Shown here one piece after another: positions 20,878-26,872 of a stretch of 26,872 nt of DNA. The first letter of the stretch is position 1. The number at the start of each line of letters is the position of its first letter. The notes below the pieces were generated by a model, which was not told where the DNA came from, did not search any database, and was given only the letters and a program-made list of their open reading frames with translations. The DNA lies in contig CABSFC010000029.1 of NCBI GenBank assembly GCA_902476875.1, positions 1 to 26,872 on the forward strand, read 5' to 3'. Made by a program: the position numbers and the translations under genes. Source of the DNA: an uncultured Oscillibacter sp. (GTDB lineage Bacteria > Bacillota > Clostridia > Oscillospirales > Oscillospiraceae).

Positions 20878-22626
20878 GTCACTGATAACATTGGCACGAA
20901 AGACCTTGTCCGGGCGCTGTTTGGCGCTCTGGACGATAAGAATGGGTGAGATATCCTCCGTGCCTGCCTTAAAATTTTCGGGGCCCTCCCCACTGGCGGC
21001 CATGGCTGCCACGGCCTGTTCTTCGCGGGTCTCTGGCAGCGTCCCACAGCGCAGGAGGCTGTCCACATCCGCATGGAGCCGGACTTCAATATGGTTCTCA
21101 TAGACCTTGATTTTCTGGACGATGAGCTGGATGTCGTTGCGCTCCAGCTTTTCCTTGCTCAGAATGTCGTCAAAGACCTCCATGGCCGTTTTTGCCGCCC
21201 GGTTTACCCGGATGATGGTGTTGCGCTTGTCAGCGGTCATTTGAATTTGATTTTGCAGTCCCTCGATCCGGCGGAGCAGGTCATTTTCCAGCTCGTCATA
21301 GGTCTCCTCCAGAATGGTTTCCCGCTCCGGATGTTTCATGATGTCCCGCACCCGCTGGCGCTTGGTGGCTTTCAGTTCCTCCTGCAGATCGGTCAGCACT
21401 GCTTCCAGGTTGGCGGCGCTCTGTTCCGTTTCCGCCATGTCCTCTGCCTCCCGTGCAAGGTCTTCGTTGAGCCGGTCCAGCATGGCGGCGGAGTTTTCTT
21501 TGACCTTACGGACATAGGCCTTCAGCAGTTCATCCAGCTTGTCCACCCGGATGTGGTGGCTGGTGCAGGCTTTCAGGCCCCGGCGGTGGTATTCCCCACA
21601 GCGGTAGGCGTCCTTTAAATCGGCCCGGCTCATGGCGAACATGGGGCTGCCGCAGTCGCCGCACTCCAGAAACCCGGAGTATACGTTGTCGTTTTTCTTC
21701 TGTCCCCGGTAATGGGCGGTGGAGCGGCTCTCCCGCAGTGCCCGGACGGTAGCAAAGGTGCGGTAGTCGATGATGGGCTGGTGGTGATGCTCAATCACGA
21801 TGTGTTCCAGCTCATCCCGTTTTACATCCCTGCCGTTGATCTTTTTGCGGGTGTACTTCCCCTGACGCAGGGTGCCGATATAGAAGTCATTGTCCAGAAT
21901 CCCCTGTACGGTGACGATGGCCCAGACGGGTTTTACCTGGCGCTTGTAATCCTCCCCGGCGGCCTCTTTGCGTTCCCGCTCCGCCATGCGGGGGGTGGGG
22001 ATTCCCTCGTCGGTGAGTTGGTTGGCGATCTTCTTATAGCCCCAGCCGTCGATGTATAACTGGAAGATACGGCGCACCACATCTGCCTCGGTGGGGACGA
22101 TCTCAAATTCCTGCCGCTTGTTGACGATGTAACCGTAGGGGGCGGCACAGATCCACTTGCCGTCCTGCTGTCGGCGTTTGATGACCGACTTCACTTTTTT
22201 GCTGGTGTCGGTGACGGGCATTTCGTTGATAAGGAACTGAAACTGGATTTTCAACCAATCGTCGTCATTGGGAAAGTCAATGCCGTCCCCGATGGAGATG
22301 ATGCGTACCCCCGCGTCCCGCAGGTCTTCCAGTTCCACCAGCCCCCGGCTGTTGCGGCGGGAGAAGCGGGAGAAGTCCTTGACGATGAGAATATCCTTTT
22401 TGTGGGTCATCAGTTCCCGGCGCATGGCCTGATAGCCCTCCCGCTGCTCGAAGGTGTAGCCAGAGCGATCCCGGTCCTCGTAGAAGGTCAGAGTGCTGTC
22501 GGGGAATTTCTGGCGGACGAAATCTTCGATGATGGCTTTCTGGTTTTCAATGGAGGTGTTGTCCCGGTCCAGCTCCTCATCTACGGAGATACGGGTGTAG
22601 CCCGCGATGTCGAATGTTTCAATCAA
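20425..22626 (-). CDS. Large serine recombinase fused in frame to the SpoVT C-terminal part
   Basis: A 733-residue ORF. Residues 1 to about 150 are the resolvase catalytic domain, with nucleophile Ser14 in GYTRIS and active-site Arg residues around KDFSRFSRR. Residues about 165-280 are the recombinase domain (APYGYIVNKR, GWGYKKIANQLTDEGIPTP). A Cys-rich zinc ribbon follows (ECGDCGSPMF, then YRCGEYHRRGLKACTSHH), then a long coiled coil and a C-terminal domain ending near VDSLLRCGTLPE. A linker of about 50 residues leads into SpoVT at 20877. The start is TTG at 22626, 6 bases from AGGTGG; a GTG at 22647 overlaps the upstream gene. The recombinase should integrate and excise the element. Fusion to spoVT is best read as the product of integration. 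Confidence 0.88.
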   Translation of the reverse strand: MIETFDIAGYTRISVDEELDRDNTSIENQKAIIEDFVRQKFPDSTLTFYEDRDRSGYTFEQREGYQAMRRELMTHKKDILIVKDFSRFSRRNSRGLVELEDLRDAGVRIISIGDGIDFPNDDDWLKIQFQFLINEMPVTDTSKKVKSVIKRRQQDGKWICAAPYGYIVNKRQEFEIVPTEADVVRRIFQLYIDGWGYKKIANQLTDEGIPTPRMAERERKEAAGEDYKRQVKPVWAIVTVQGILDNDFYIGTLRQGKYTRKKINGRDVKRDELEHIVIEHHHQPIIDYRTFATVRALRESRSTAHYRGQKKNDNVYSGFLECGDCGSPMFAMSRADLKDAYRCGEYHRRGLKACTSHHIRVDKLDELLKAYVRKVKENSAAMLDRLNEDLAREAEDMAETEQSAANLEAVLTDLQEELKATKRQRVRDIMKHPERETILEETYDELENDLLRRIEGLQNQIQMTADKRNTIIRVNRAAKTAMEVFDDILSKEKLERNDIQLIVQKIKVYENHIEVRLHADVDSLLRCGTLPETREEQAVAAMAASGEGPENFKAGTEDISPILIVQSAKQRPDKVFRANVISDGDPLEIYTSRDGEVIFKKYSLLGGVEDFASQLCETMSRSTGSICAVTDRDTVIAVAGGGKRELMGKRITPELEQIMESRRIYQYTGEGQSIPVSDSSDKLMTNVAAPILAEGDLLGLVLFVGTTPGLITGDAEFKLAQTIAAFLGRHMEG
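20865..20890. other. Probable left attachment-site junction inside spoVT
   Basis: SpoVT homology starts at the codons for Asp-Gly-Asp-Pro-Leu (20880-20866), while sequence to the right reads recombinase tail and linker. The crossover dinucleotide must lie within or just beside this stretch. The exact bases cannot be placed without the other element end. Confidence 0.6.
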
Positions 22627-22636
22627 AATATACCAC

Positions 22637-23656
22637 CTACTTCTCACCCTTGAGATATTTCGCTGTCTCTCGGTCGAACTCGGAAATGTACTCAGCGTCC
22701 TGCTTTTTGCGGAATTCAGCGTAGATCCCGCTGACCTTCTTTACGGCGTCATCGTGAGAGATACCACCCTTGCCCTCCAGCACCTTGCGGCGGTTGTTGG
22801 TCAGAAAGCGGTCAGTCTCGGCCAGCCAGTCTTTCATGCTCATCAGCTGCTCGTCCTCCGCCATCAGCTCGGCATAGTCGATGAACATGGTGACCAGACG
22901 GTTGAGCCGGGAAATTTCTTTTTCGTTCAAATAGTTCTTGGCCACCAGCGTGTCGCTTTTCAGAATCTTTCCATCCGGCGCGCCCTTCCAGGTGGTCAGG
23001 CCCATGGTGGGACTGTCCAGTGTGGCACGCTCGCTGATGATCTCCGCCGCTGTCTTGCCGGTCACGGCAAAGTGGAGCTTGTTTTGTACAAAGGCGTAGA
23101 AGGCTTTCGTGGTCTCACTGTTTTTGTCGTAGTCATAGCTGCACTGTTCAAAGACGTCCGCGATTTTCTGGTAAGCCCGACGCTCGCTGGCCCGGATCTC
23201 CCGGATGCGCTCCAGCAGCTCGTCAAAGTAATCCTTGCCGAAGGGCCGCCCGTTTTTCATCATCTCGTCGTTGAGAACGAAGCCCTTTTGGATGTACTCC
23301 TTCAGCGTCTTGGTGGCCCACTGGCGGAACCGGGTGGCCTTTTTGGAATTGACCCGGTAGCCCACGGCAATAATGGCGTCGAGATTGTAATGATCCAGAG
23401 TGCGGCGGACCTGCCGATTCCCCTCTTGCCGAACTACTAAGAATTTCTTAGTAGTTGCCTCAAGGCTTAACTCGTCCTCTGCGTAAATGTTTTTCAAATG
23501 CTGAAGGATATTTTCCGGTGTACAGTCGAACAGCTCCGCCATACCGCTCTGAGTCAACCAAAAGGTTTCGTCTTGAAAGACTACGCTGACGAACTCCTTG
23601 CCTGCGCCATCGTCATACAGCAACACCTCACCCGTTTTGACGATTTCGTTGTCCAC
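22637..23656 (-). CDS. RhuM-family protein
   Basis: A 339-residue protein of the virulence RhuM family, first noted in Salmonella SPI-3 and frequent in mobile islands; its biochemical role is not established. The N-terminal part resembles a DNA-binding fold (FWLTQSGMAELFDCTPENIL), followed by the family core EGNRQVRRTLDHYNLDAII, GYRVNSKKATRFRQWA and TLKEYIQKGFVLND. The C-terminal half is helical (SERRAYQKIADVFEQCSYDY). It starts at GTG with GAGG upstream and ends 10 bases before the recombinase TTG start, so the two are likely one transcript. A perfect 25-base palindrome lies inside the coding region at 23432-23456. Confidence 0.85.
   Translation of the reverse strand: MDNEIVKTGEVLLYDDGAGKEFVSVVFQDETFWLTQSGMAELFDCTPENILQHLKNIYAEDELSLEATTKKFLVVRQEGNRQVRRTLDHYNLDAIIAVGYRVNSKKATRFRQWATKTLKEYIQKGFVLNDEMMKNGRPFGKDYFDELLERIREIRASERRAYQKIADVFEQCSYDYDKNSETTKAFYAFVQNKLHFAVTGKTAAEIISERATLDSPTMGLTTWKGAPDGKILKSDTLVAKNYLNEKEISRLNRLVTMFIDYAELMAEDEQLMSMKDWLAETDRFLTNNRRKVLEGKGGISHDDAVKKVSGIYAEFRKKQDAEYISEFDRETAKYLKGEK
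23432..23456. repeat. Perfect 25-base palindrome within rhuM
   Basis: AACTACTAAGAA (23432-23443), a central T, and TTCTTAGTAGTT (23445-23456) are exact inverted complements. In the coding frame this uses ACT, TTA, GTA and GTT codons, which are uncommon in the surrounding sequence. Confidence 0.9.
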
Positions 23657-23715
23657 GGTCAGTCCTCGCTTTCTATCAAATTAAAAATGCATATTCGATT
23701 TCTATTGCAGATAAT

Positions 23716-23744
23716 ATTGTATCATTTGCGCTTGAGAATAGCAA
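23716..23744 (-). promoter_or_regulatory. Promoter of the rhuM-recombinase operon
   Basis: TTGCTA (23744-23739) and TACAAT (23721-23716) are 17 bases apart, about 60 bases upstream of the rhuM start. Confidence 0.7.
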
Positions 23745-23764
23745 CCAGAATATTTAAACTAATA

Positions 23765-23811
23765 ACCCGCAGGCAAGGCGGCTGCGGCCATCAGCGTTGT
23801 TGCCTGCGGGT
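23765..23811 (-). terminator. Hairpin between the 86-residue gene and rhuM
   Basis: ACCCGCAGGCAA (23765-23776) and TTGCCTGCGGGT (23800-23811) form a perfect 12-bp stem around a 23-base loop. On the minus strand it is followed by TTATTAGTTT, a weak T-tract. It probably ends the upstream transcript. Confidence 0.6.
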
Positions 23812-23836
23812 GTCATTTATATTATGTCAGAAGCAC

Positions 23837-24097
23837 TTACATCCCCATTACCATGCCGGTTTGCTTTTCACGTTCCACTTCCATCTGGGCGATGCGTCTG
23901 CGGTTATAGCACAGCAGGTCACTGGTGGCGTCGGCAAGATCCTGATCTCCGGACTGAAAGACCGCCACCAGATAGTCTTTACGCTGATACTCCTGGTACA
24001 GCGGTTTCAGCTGCTCGCATACCTCAGCATCCTGCTTTTCGGCATTGGTGAGCCAGACCTCAACGATCCGGCTCTCGTCTCTGACATGGATTTCCAA
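23837..24097 (-). CDS. Conserved small protein of mobile elements, function unknown
   Basis: An 86-residue soluble, charged protein beginning MEIHVRDESRIVEVWLTNAE, with YLVAVFQSGDQDL in the middle and LLCYNRRRIAQMEVEREK near the end. The sequence resembles small proteins commonly found beside recombinases in clostridial elements, but I know of no assigned function. The start is TTG at 24097, with GGAG about 10 bases upstream. It lies between the ribbon-helix-helix-like gene and a terminator hairpin, so those two small genes probably form a transcript. Confidence 0.65.
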   Translation of the reverse strand: MEIHVRDESRIVEVWLTNAEKQDAEVCEQLKPLYQEYQRKDYLVAVFQSGDQDLADATSDLLCYNRRRIAQMEVEREKQTGMVMGM

Positions 24098-24163
24098 TCA
24101 GCTATCACTCCTCTCCTTACCAATCGTTTCCTTTTTTCATTGGTTTATTCACAGGGCAGTTCG

Positions 24164-24571
24164 TTAGTCCTCGCCATTCTGATAGCGCACTGCTTCGTCC
24201 AGCGATACCATACCATGAGTCTTTTTAACCTCCTGCACACAGCGTCCCCGGAGCTGTCTCAGCTGTTCTTCCGGAATTTCCATTCCCGCGGCCAGGATAT
24301 TCATTGTCATGTCCAGCTCCACCGCCAGCTTGAACAGCAGGCGGCAGATGCGGTTTTCGCTGTTCTGTACGGTAGCGCGGATCGCTGATACCAGAATGGG
24401 CGGCAGTACGGAGAACGAATCCTGCGAGGCTAAGTAGTCACAGTAGAAACGCAGGGCTTTTTCTACGAACTCATTTTGGCTGCGGACGTTTGCCAACCGC
24501 ATAACCGGTTTGATTTTGCGGTCTGTGTCGGGACCGATTCGCATTTGGAATTTTACTTTTTCGTTTGTCAT
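24164..24571 (-). CDS. Probable ribbon-helix-helix DNA-binding protein
   Basis: A 135-residue protein. The N-terminus KVKFQMRIGPDTDRKIKPVM, followed by SQNEFVEKALRFYCDYL, has the strand-helix-helix pattern of ribbon-helix-helix regulators common on plasmids and integrative elements. The remainder is helical (ICRLLFKLAVELDMTMNILA) and may mediate dimerisation or a partner contact. The ATG follows GGAGGT. It could be a copy-control or relaxosome accessory protein, since it sits between the RepA-like gene and the recombinase, but no specific role is shown. Confidence 0.6.
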   Translation of the reverse strand: MTNEKVKFQMRIGPDTDRKIKPVMRLANVRSQNEFVEKALRFYCDYLASQDSFSVLPPILVSAIRATVQNSENRICRLLFKLAVELDMTMNILAAGMEIPEEQLRQLRGRCVQEVKKTHGMVSLDEAVRYQNGED

Positions 24572-24928
24572 CTTGAACTACCTCCATTTTTCTGAAACTG
24601 ATGTGATGGCACTTTTGAAACCTCTCAATTTGCTGAAAGTACGGCGGGTTTAGCCTTGTTTAGGGCAGATATGATTGCATCTCCCAAAAAGTGATAGCAT
24701 CGGGCTTTTTGAAAAAGTGATGAAAAATCGTGGAAAGTCCCGCTAAAACCGCATTTCCGACCCGCATTGCGGGGCGGTGTGAAATGGGGTGATTGCACCC
24801 CTTTATCCTGCACAAAAATCGCCACCTCGGTTCTCGTCGGAACAAGCTCCATATCCCACATTTGGGGATGGAGAGCCATCTCCTGCCCGAGGGAGGGCAC
24901 GCGGAGCCTTACAGGGGGCGGCAGAGGG
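24572..24928. other. Structured stretch without a supported gene, downstream of the RepA-like gene
   Basis: These 357 bases hold several short symmetric elements: palindrome CCCGCATTGCGGG (24761-24773), hairpin GGGGTG/CACCCC (24786-24801), and direct repeats AAAAAGTGAT at 24686 and 24712. A minus-strand frame of 133 codons crosses the region and overlaps the ATPase gene, but its AGGAG lies only two bases from its ATG and the product is Pro-rich and family-less. The stretch could be a replication or transfer origin, or just untranslated sequence. Confidence 0.4.
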
Positions 24929-25960
24929 CTAAGGACCAGTCCGCACAGGGTCAACAGGGACGGTTCCTCCGGCCTCAGCTGCATCGGCACGATCGGCGCG
25001 GTGTAACGCCATGAGTCGTTTCCCATTACTCCTGCGGGTCACTGCCACGATACCCAAGTTTCTTAGAGCTTCAACGCTTTGCAGGACTCTGCGGGAGATT
25101 GTTTTTGCTGTGATCCCCTCCATGTTGTCAGGGTCGATGAGCGCCGCAAGCTCCGTGGGAGTGCCGATAAATTCCTGCCGGTTTCTCATCAGTTCAGAGA
25201 GAAGATAAATAATTCGGTCTCCCAGCAGCTCTGGCTGCTCCCGGCTGTCAGAAACCAGCTCCCACACATTTTCGGCGTTGCGTTCCAGAGTAAGTTCCCG
25301 ATACTCAATGTCACGCCCGATGCAATGGAGTTTTGCTTTCCCGCTGCCGCGCTTCTCCTCCACCAGTGTGAAACTGGAATCCACCGCGCCGCTGATAGCG
25401 GCGGTGCCGGAGATGCGGCTGAACACATCCTCGGCATACTCTTTCCGCAGATGGTGAACGAGCAGAACAGCGATGCCGTGCTTGTCCGCAATCTTTTTGA
25501 GCGCGGATAGATCCCGGTAATCATTGGCATAGGTATTGTCATAACCGGCGCCCCGGATCATCTGGAATGTGTCGATGATGATCAGCACTGTGTCCGGATG
25601 CTCAGAGAGAAAAACTTCGAGCTGCTCCTCCAGCCCTTTTCCAAGGATACAACTCTCAGTCCCAAAGTGGACATTGGGTGGTGCGTCCTCTGTGATCTCA
25701 AACAACCGGTTCTGGATGCGGAGGGTAGAATCCTCCAGGCAGAGGTAGAGCGTTGTGCCCTGTCTGGTACCCATTCCCCTGGCATTTTCTCCTTTTGCTA
25801 CGATCACCGCCAGCCATAGTGCCAACCACGATTTCCCTACTTTCGGAGAACCCGCCAGAATGTGCAGGCCCTGGGAGAGCAACGTGTCCACAACAAAATT
25901 CTGCGGCTGGAGTGGCCGGGACATGAGAGTGGCGCCGTCAATGGTGTTGAGGTGTTTCAT
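24929..25960 (-). CDS. RepA-like hexameric AAA/RecA-fold ATPase
   Basis: A 343-residue helicase-type ATPase of the RepA/KaiC-like group used by plasmids and integrative elements. Walker A is AGSPKVGKSW (about residues 36-45); Walker B is VLIIIDTFQMI (about 126-136); LLVHHLRKE (about 166-174) supplies the sensor-like His motif; and SRISGTAAISGAVDSSF completes the RecA-type core. The C-terminal third is a winged-helix-like domain (PTELAALIDPDNMEGITAKTISRRVL written in two halves around DPDN) likely to bind DNA. It starts at ATG after AAGGAAG. A role in replicating the excised element is inferred. Confidence 0.82.
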   Translation of the reverse strand: MKHLNTIDGATLMSRPLQPQNFVVDTLLSQGLHILAGSPKVGKSWLALWLAVIVAKGENARGMGTRQGTTLYLCLEDSTLRIQNRLFEITEDAPPNVHFGTESCILGKGLEEQLEVFLSEHPDTVLIIIDTFQMIRGAGYDNTYANDYRDLSALKKIADKHGIAVLLVHHLRKEYAEDVFSRISGTAAISGAVDSSFTLVEEKRGSGKAKLHCIGRDIEYRELTLERNAENVWELVSDSREQPELLGDRIIYLLSELMRNRQEFIGTPTELAALIDPDNMEGITAKTISRRVLQSVEALRNLGIVAVTRRSNGKRLMALHRADRADAAEAGGTVPVDPVRTGP

Positions 25961-26052
25961 AAAATCACTTCCTTGGTCAGTCTTGGATTTTGTCTGCCGG
26001 CATGATAAAATCTAACATGGAAAGGGACATGAAAAAATCCACAAGTGATTTT
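25961..26052. repeat. Inverted AAGTGATTTT pair in a divergent intergenic region
   Basis: AAAATCACTT (25961-25970) lies at the start codon of the ATPase gene, and its exact complement AAGTGATTTT (26043-26052) lies in the leader of the divergent gene, 72 bases away. The placement suits a shared operator. Confidence 0.4.
25983..26011 (+). promoter_or_regulatory. Promoter of the zinc-finger-ended protein gene
   Basis: TTGGAT (25983-25988) and TAAAAT (26006-26011) are 17 bases apart. Transcription would begin near 26018, which rules out start codons before that point. Confidence 0.65.
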
Positions 26053-26100
26053 CAACCGAGGCGGCAAAAATCGCTTATGGACAAGAAGGGGGCTGCTTGT

Positions 26101-26835
26101 ATGAAATCAGCTTATGGCGTCTATGTTTCGCTGTCAACGAAAGGCATCCTTCAGAGACAGCTTGCCACAGTCAATGGCGAAATGACTCTGCCGGAAACTA
26201 CGCCGGAGGCAGAGATCATTCTGTATTCTGAACTAAACTTTGAACCCTATGCCGCAGTCGTAGATATGCTGAGAACCACCGTGGCATTTCTCCCGGCGGA
26301 GGAGGACGAATCCGCCAGCGCGGAAGAGAAAAATGTTTACCCCTTCTTTCTGGAAACTGTGCAGGATTTGGTGGAGACGTTTGAGTGTGAGAATATTTTT
26401 CATGGCACGCTGACCCGCAGCGCGCTGGAGGACTGCGTTCCATTGAATAATGAAAGCTCAACTTATACACACCAGACCGCAGCGAATATTTTGGACTCGC
26501 TGACAGAGGTAATGCGGTTTCAGTTTGTAGTCAACGAAGTGCTTTACGACATGCGCCGCGGTGAATCCCTTGACTTGAATGAAAAGTATTCCTTTTTGCA
26601 CCGGGCCTCAGTCACACAGATTCTGGATCTGGGAGATTCTCTGATCCAAAGATATTTTTTTCGGTCGCCCGCAGCATATTACGGATTTCTGCTGCTCCAT
26701 GTGATCGCGCGCAAGTCCAAGGTTCGTCTGTGTGAATGCTGCGGACAATACTTTATCTCAAACCGAAAAGGAAAAGTACTATACTGCGACAGGATCTTAA
26801 AAGAGGATAAGACCTGTAGTGCGACTCGTTCCTAA
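26101..26835 (+). CDS. Uncharacterised mobile-element protein with C-terminal CxxC zinc-ribbon-like motif (DUF6076-like)
   Basis: A 244-residue protein. The central part is helical, with no recognised catalytic motif (YPFFLETVQDLVETFECENI, ILDSLTEVMRFQFVVNEVLY). The C-terminus carries CECCGQYFISNRKGKVLYCD and then KTC, a Cys pattern like a treble-clef or zinc-ribbon finger; I associate this with the DUF6076 group, with moderate confidence. The ATG at 26101 follows AAGGGGG. An ATG at 26029 is possible; earlier starts precede the transcription start. The ORF stops soon after the last Cys, whereas relatives as I recall them continue further, so it may be truncated. Confidence 0.6.
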   Translation: MKSAYGVYVSLSTKGILQRQLATVNGEMTLPETTPEAEIILYSELNFEPYAAVVDMLRTTVAFLPAEEDESASAEEKNVYPFFLETVQDLVETFECENIFHGTLTRSALEDCVPLNNESSTYTHQTAANILDSLTEVMRFQFVVNEVLYDMRRGESLDLNEKYSFLHRASVTQILDLGDSLIQRYFFRSPAAYYGFLLLHVIARKSKVRLCECCGQYFISNRKGKVLYCDRILKEDKTCSATRS

Positions 26836-26872
26836 CTGAAAAGGTTAGGCCCAAAAAGGAAAGTGGGGGCCT

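Larger units (their letters stand above)
20878..26872. mobile_element. Integrative element inserted in spoVT (left end; continues beyond window)
   Basis: The segment from the spoVT junction to the window edge carries a large serine recombinase at its end, a RhuM-family gene, two small conserved proteins, a RepA-like ATPase and an uncharacterised zinc-finger-ended protein. AT content and codon choice are more mixed than in the chromosome to the left. No conjugation gene is visible in the part seen, so it may be a mobilisable or larger conjugative element. The right end should carry the first 30 codons of spoVT. Confidence 0.8.

Noticed and set aside
24625..25026. 133-codon minus-strand frame overlapping the RepA-like ATPase gene
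   Set aside because: The potential ribosome site is too close to the ATG, the product has no recognisable fold or motif, and it crosses palindromic non-coding sequence. Conservation analysis could reverse this.
1..26872. tRNA genes, rRNA and CRISPR arrays
   Set aside because: No cloverleaf, rRNA segment or regularly spaced repeat array was seen.

Overview
The window is a high-GC chromosomal segment that looks like a gut Oscillospiraceae-type member of the Clostridia. The evidence is ferredoxin-coupled 2-oxoacid oxidation, type III glutamine synthetase, a T-box leader, a spoVT remnant, the clostridial-style aromatic gene cluster and GGAGG ribosome sites throughout. The species cannot be fixed from the sequence alone.

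Left part, 1-5770. A minus-strand operon encodes a MinD-like ATPase, a two-cluster ferredoxin and the alpha and (partial) beta subunits of a branched-chain-type 2-oxoacid:ferredoxin oxidoreductase. It is divergent from a FadR-type regulator, and a candidate operator sits on the operon's -10 box. Next comes a plus-strand pair: an unrecognised 172-residue protein and a CstA-family transporter. Convergent terminators close this part.

Centre, 5777-14052. A tightly packed minus-strand operon, aroF-tyrA-aroB-aroA-aroC-pheA-aroE/K-aroQ, supplies all seven shikimate-pathway steps in seven polypeptides or domains, plus both branch enzymes toward Phe and Tyr. Upstream of aroF is an unannotated 32-codon leader peptide in which nine codons are Phe or Tyr. 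It is followed by a strong intrinsic terminator, and a segment inside the leader ORF can pair with the terminator's left arm and loop. This looks like ribosome-mediated attenuation of the whole operon by Phe/Tyr supply, and it is one of the two main discoveries here.

14176-20418. This part holds a zinc-dependent phospholipase C-like protein, an lrgAB pair with a near-consensus promoter, a type III glutamine synthetase, and asparagine synthase behind an Asn-type T-box riboswitch. The C-terminal five-sixths of spoVT follows, with its own terminator.

Right part, about 20878 to the window end. An integrative element sits inside spoVT. Its large serine recombinase reads in frame across the junction into SpoVT at the conserved GDPLEI segment, so the ORF is a recombinase-SpoVT fusion and the first 30 or so SpoVT residues are missing. 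This is the second main discovery. The element then carries a RhuM-family gene containing a perfect 25-base palindrome, two small proteins (one probably ribbon-helix-helix), a structured non-coding stretch, a RepA-like hexameric ATPase, and a divergent protein of a zinc-finger-ended uncharacterised family. The element runs off the window to the right, where the missing spoVT 5' end should lie.
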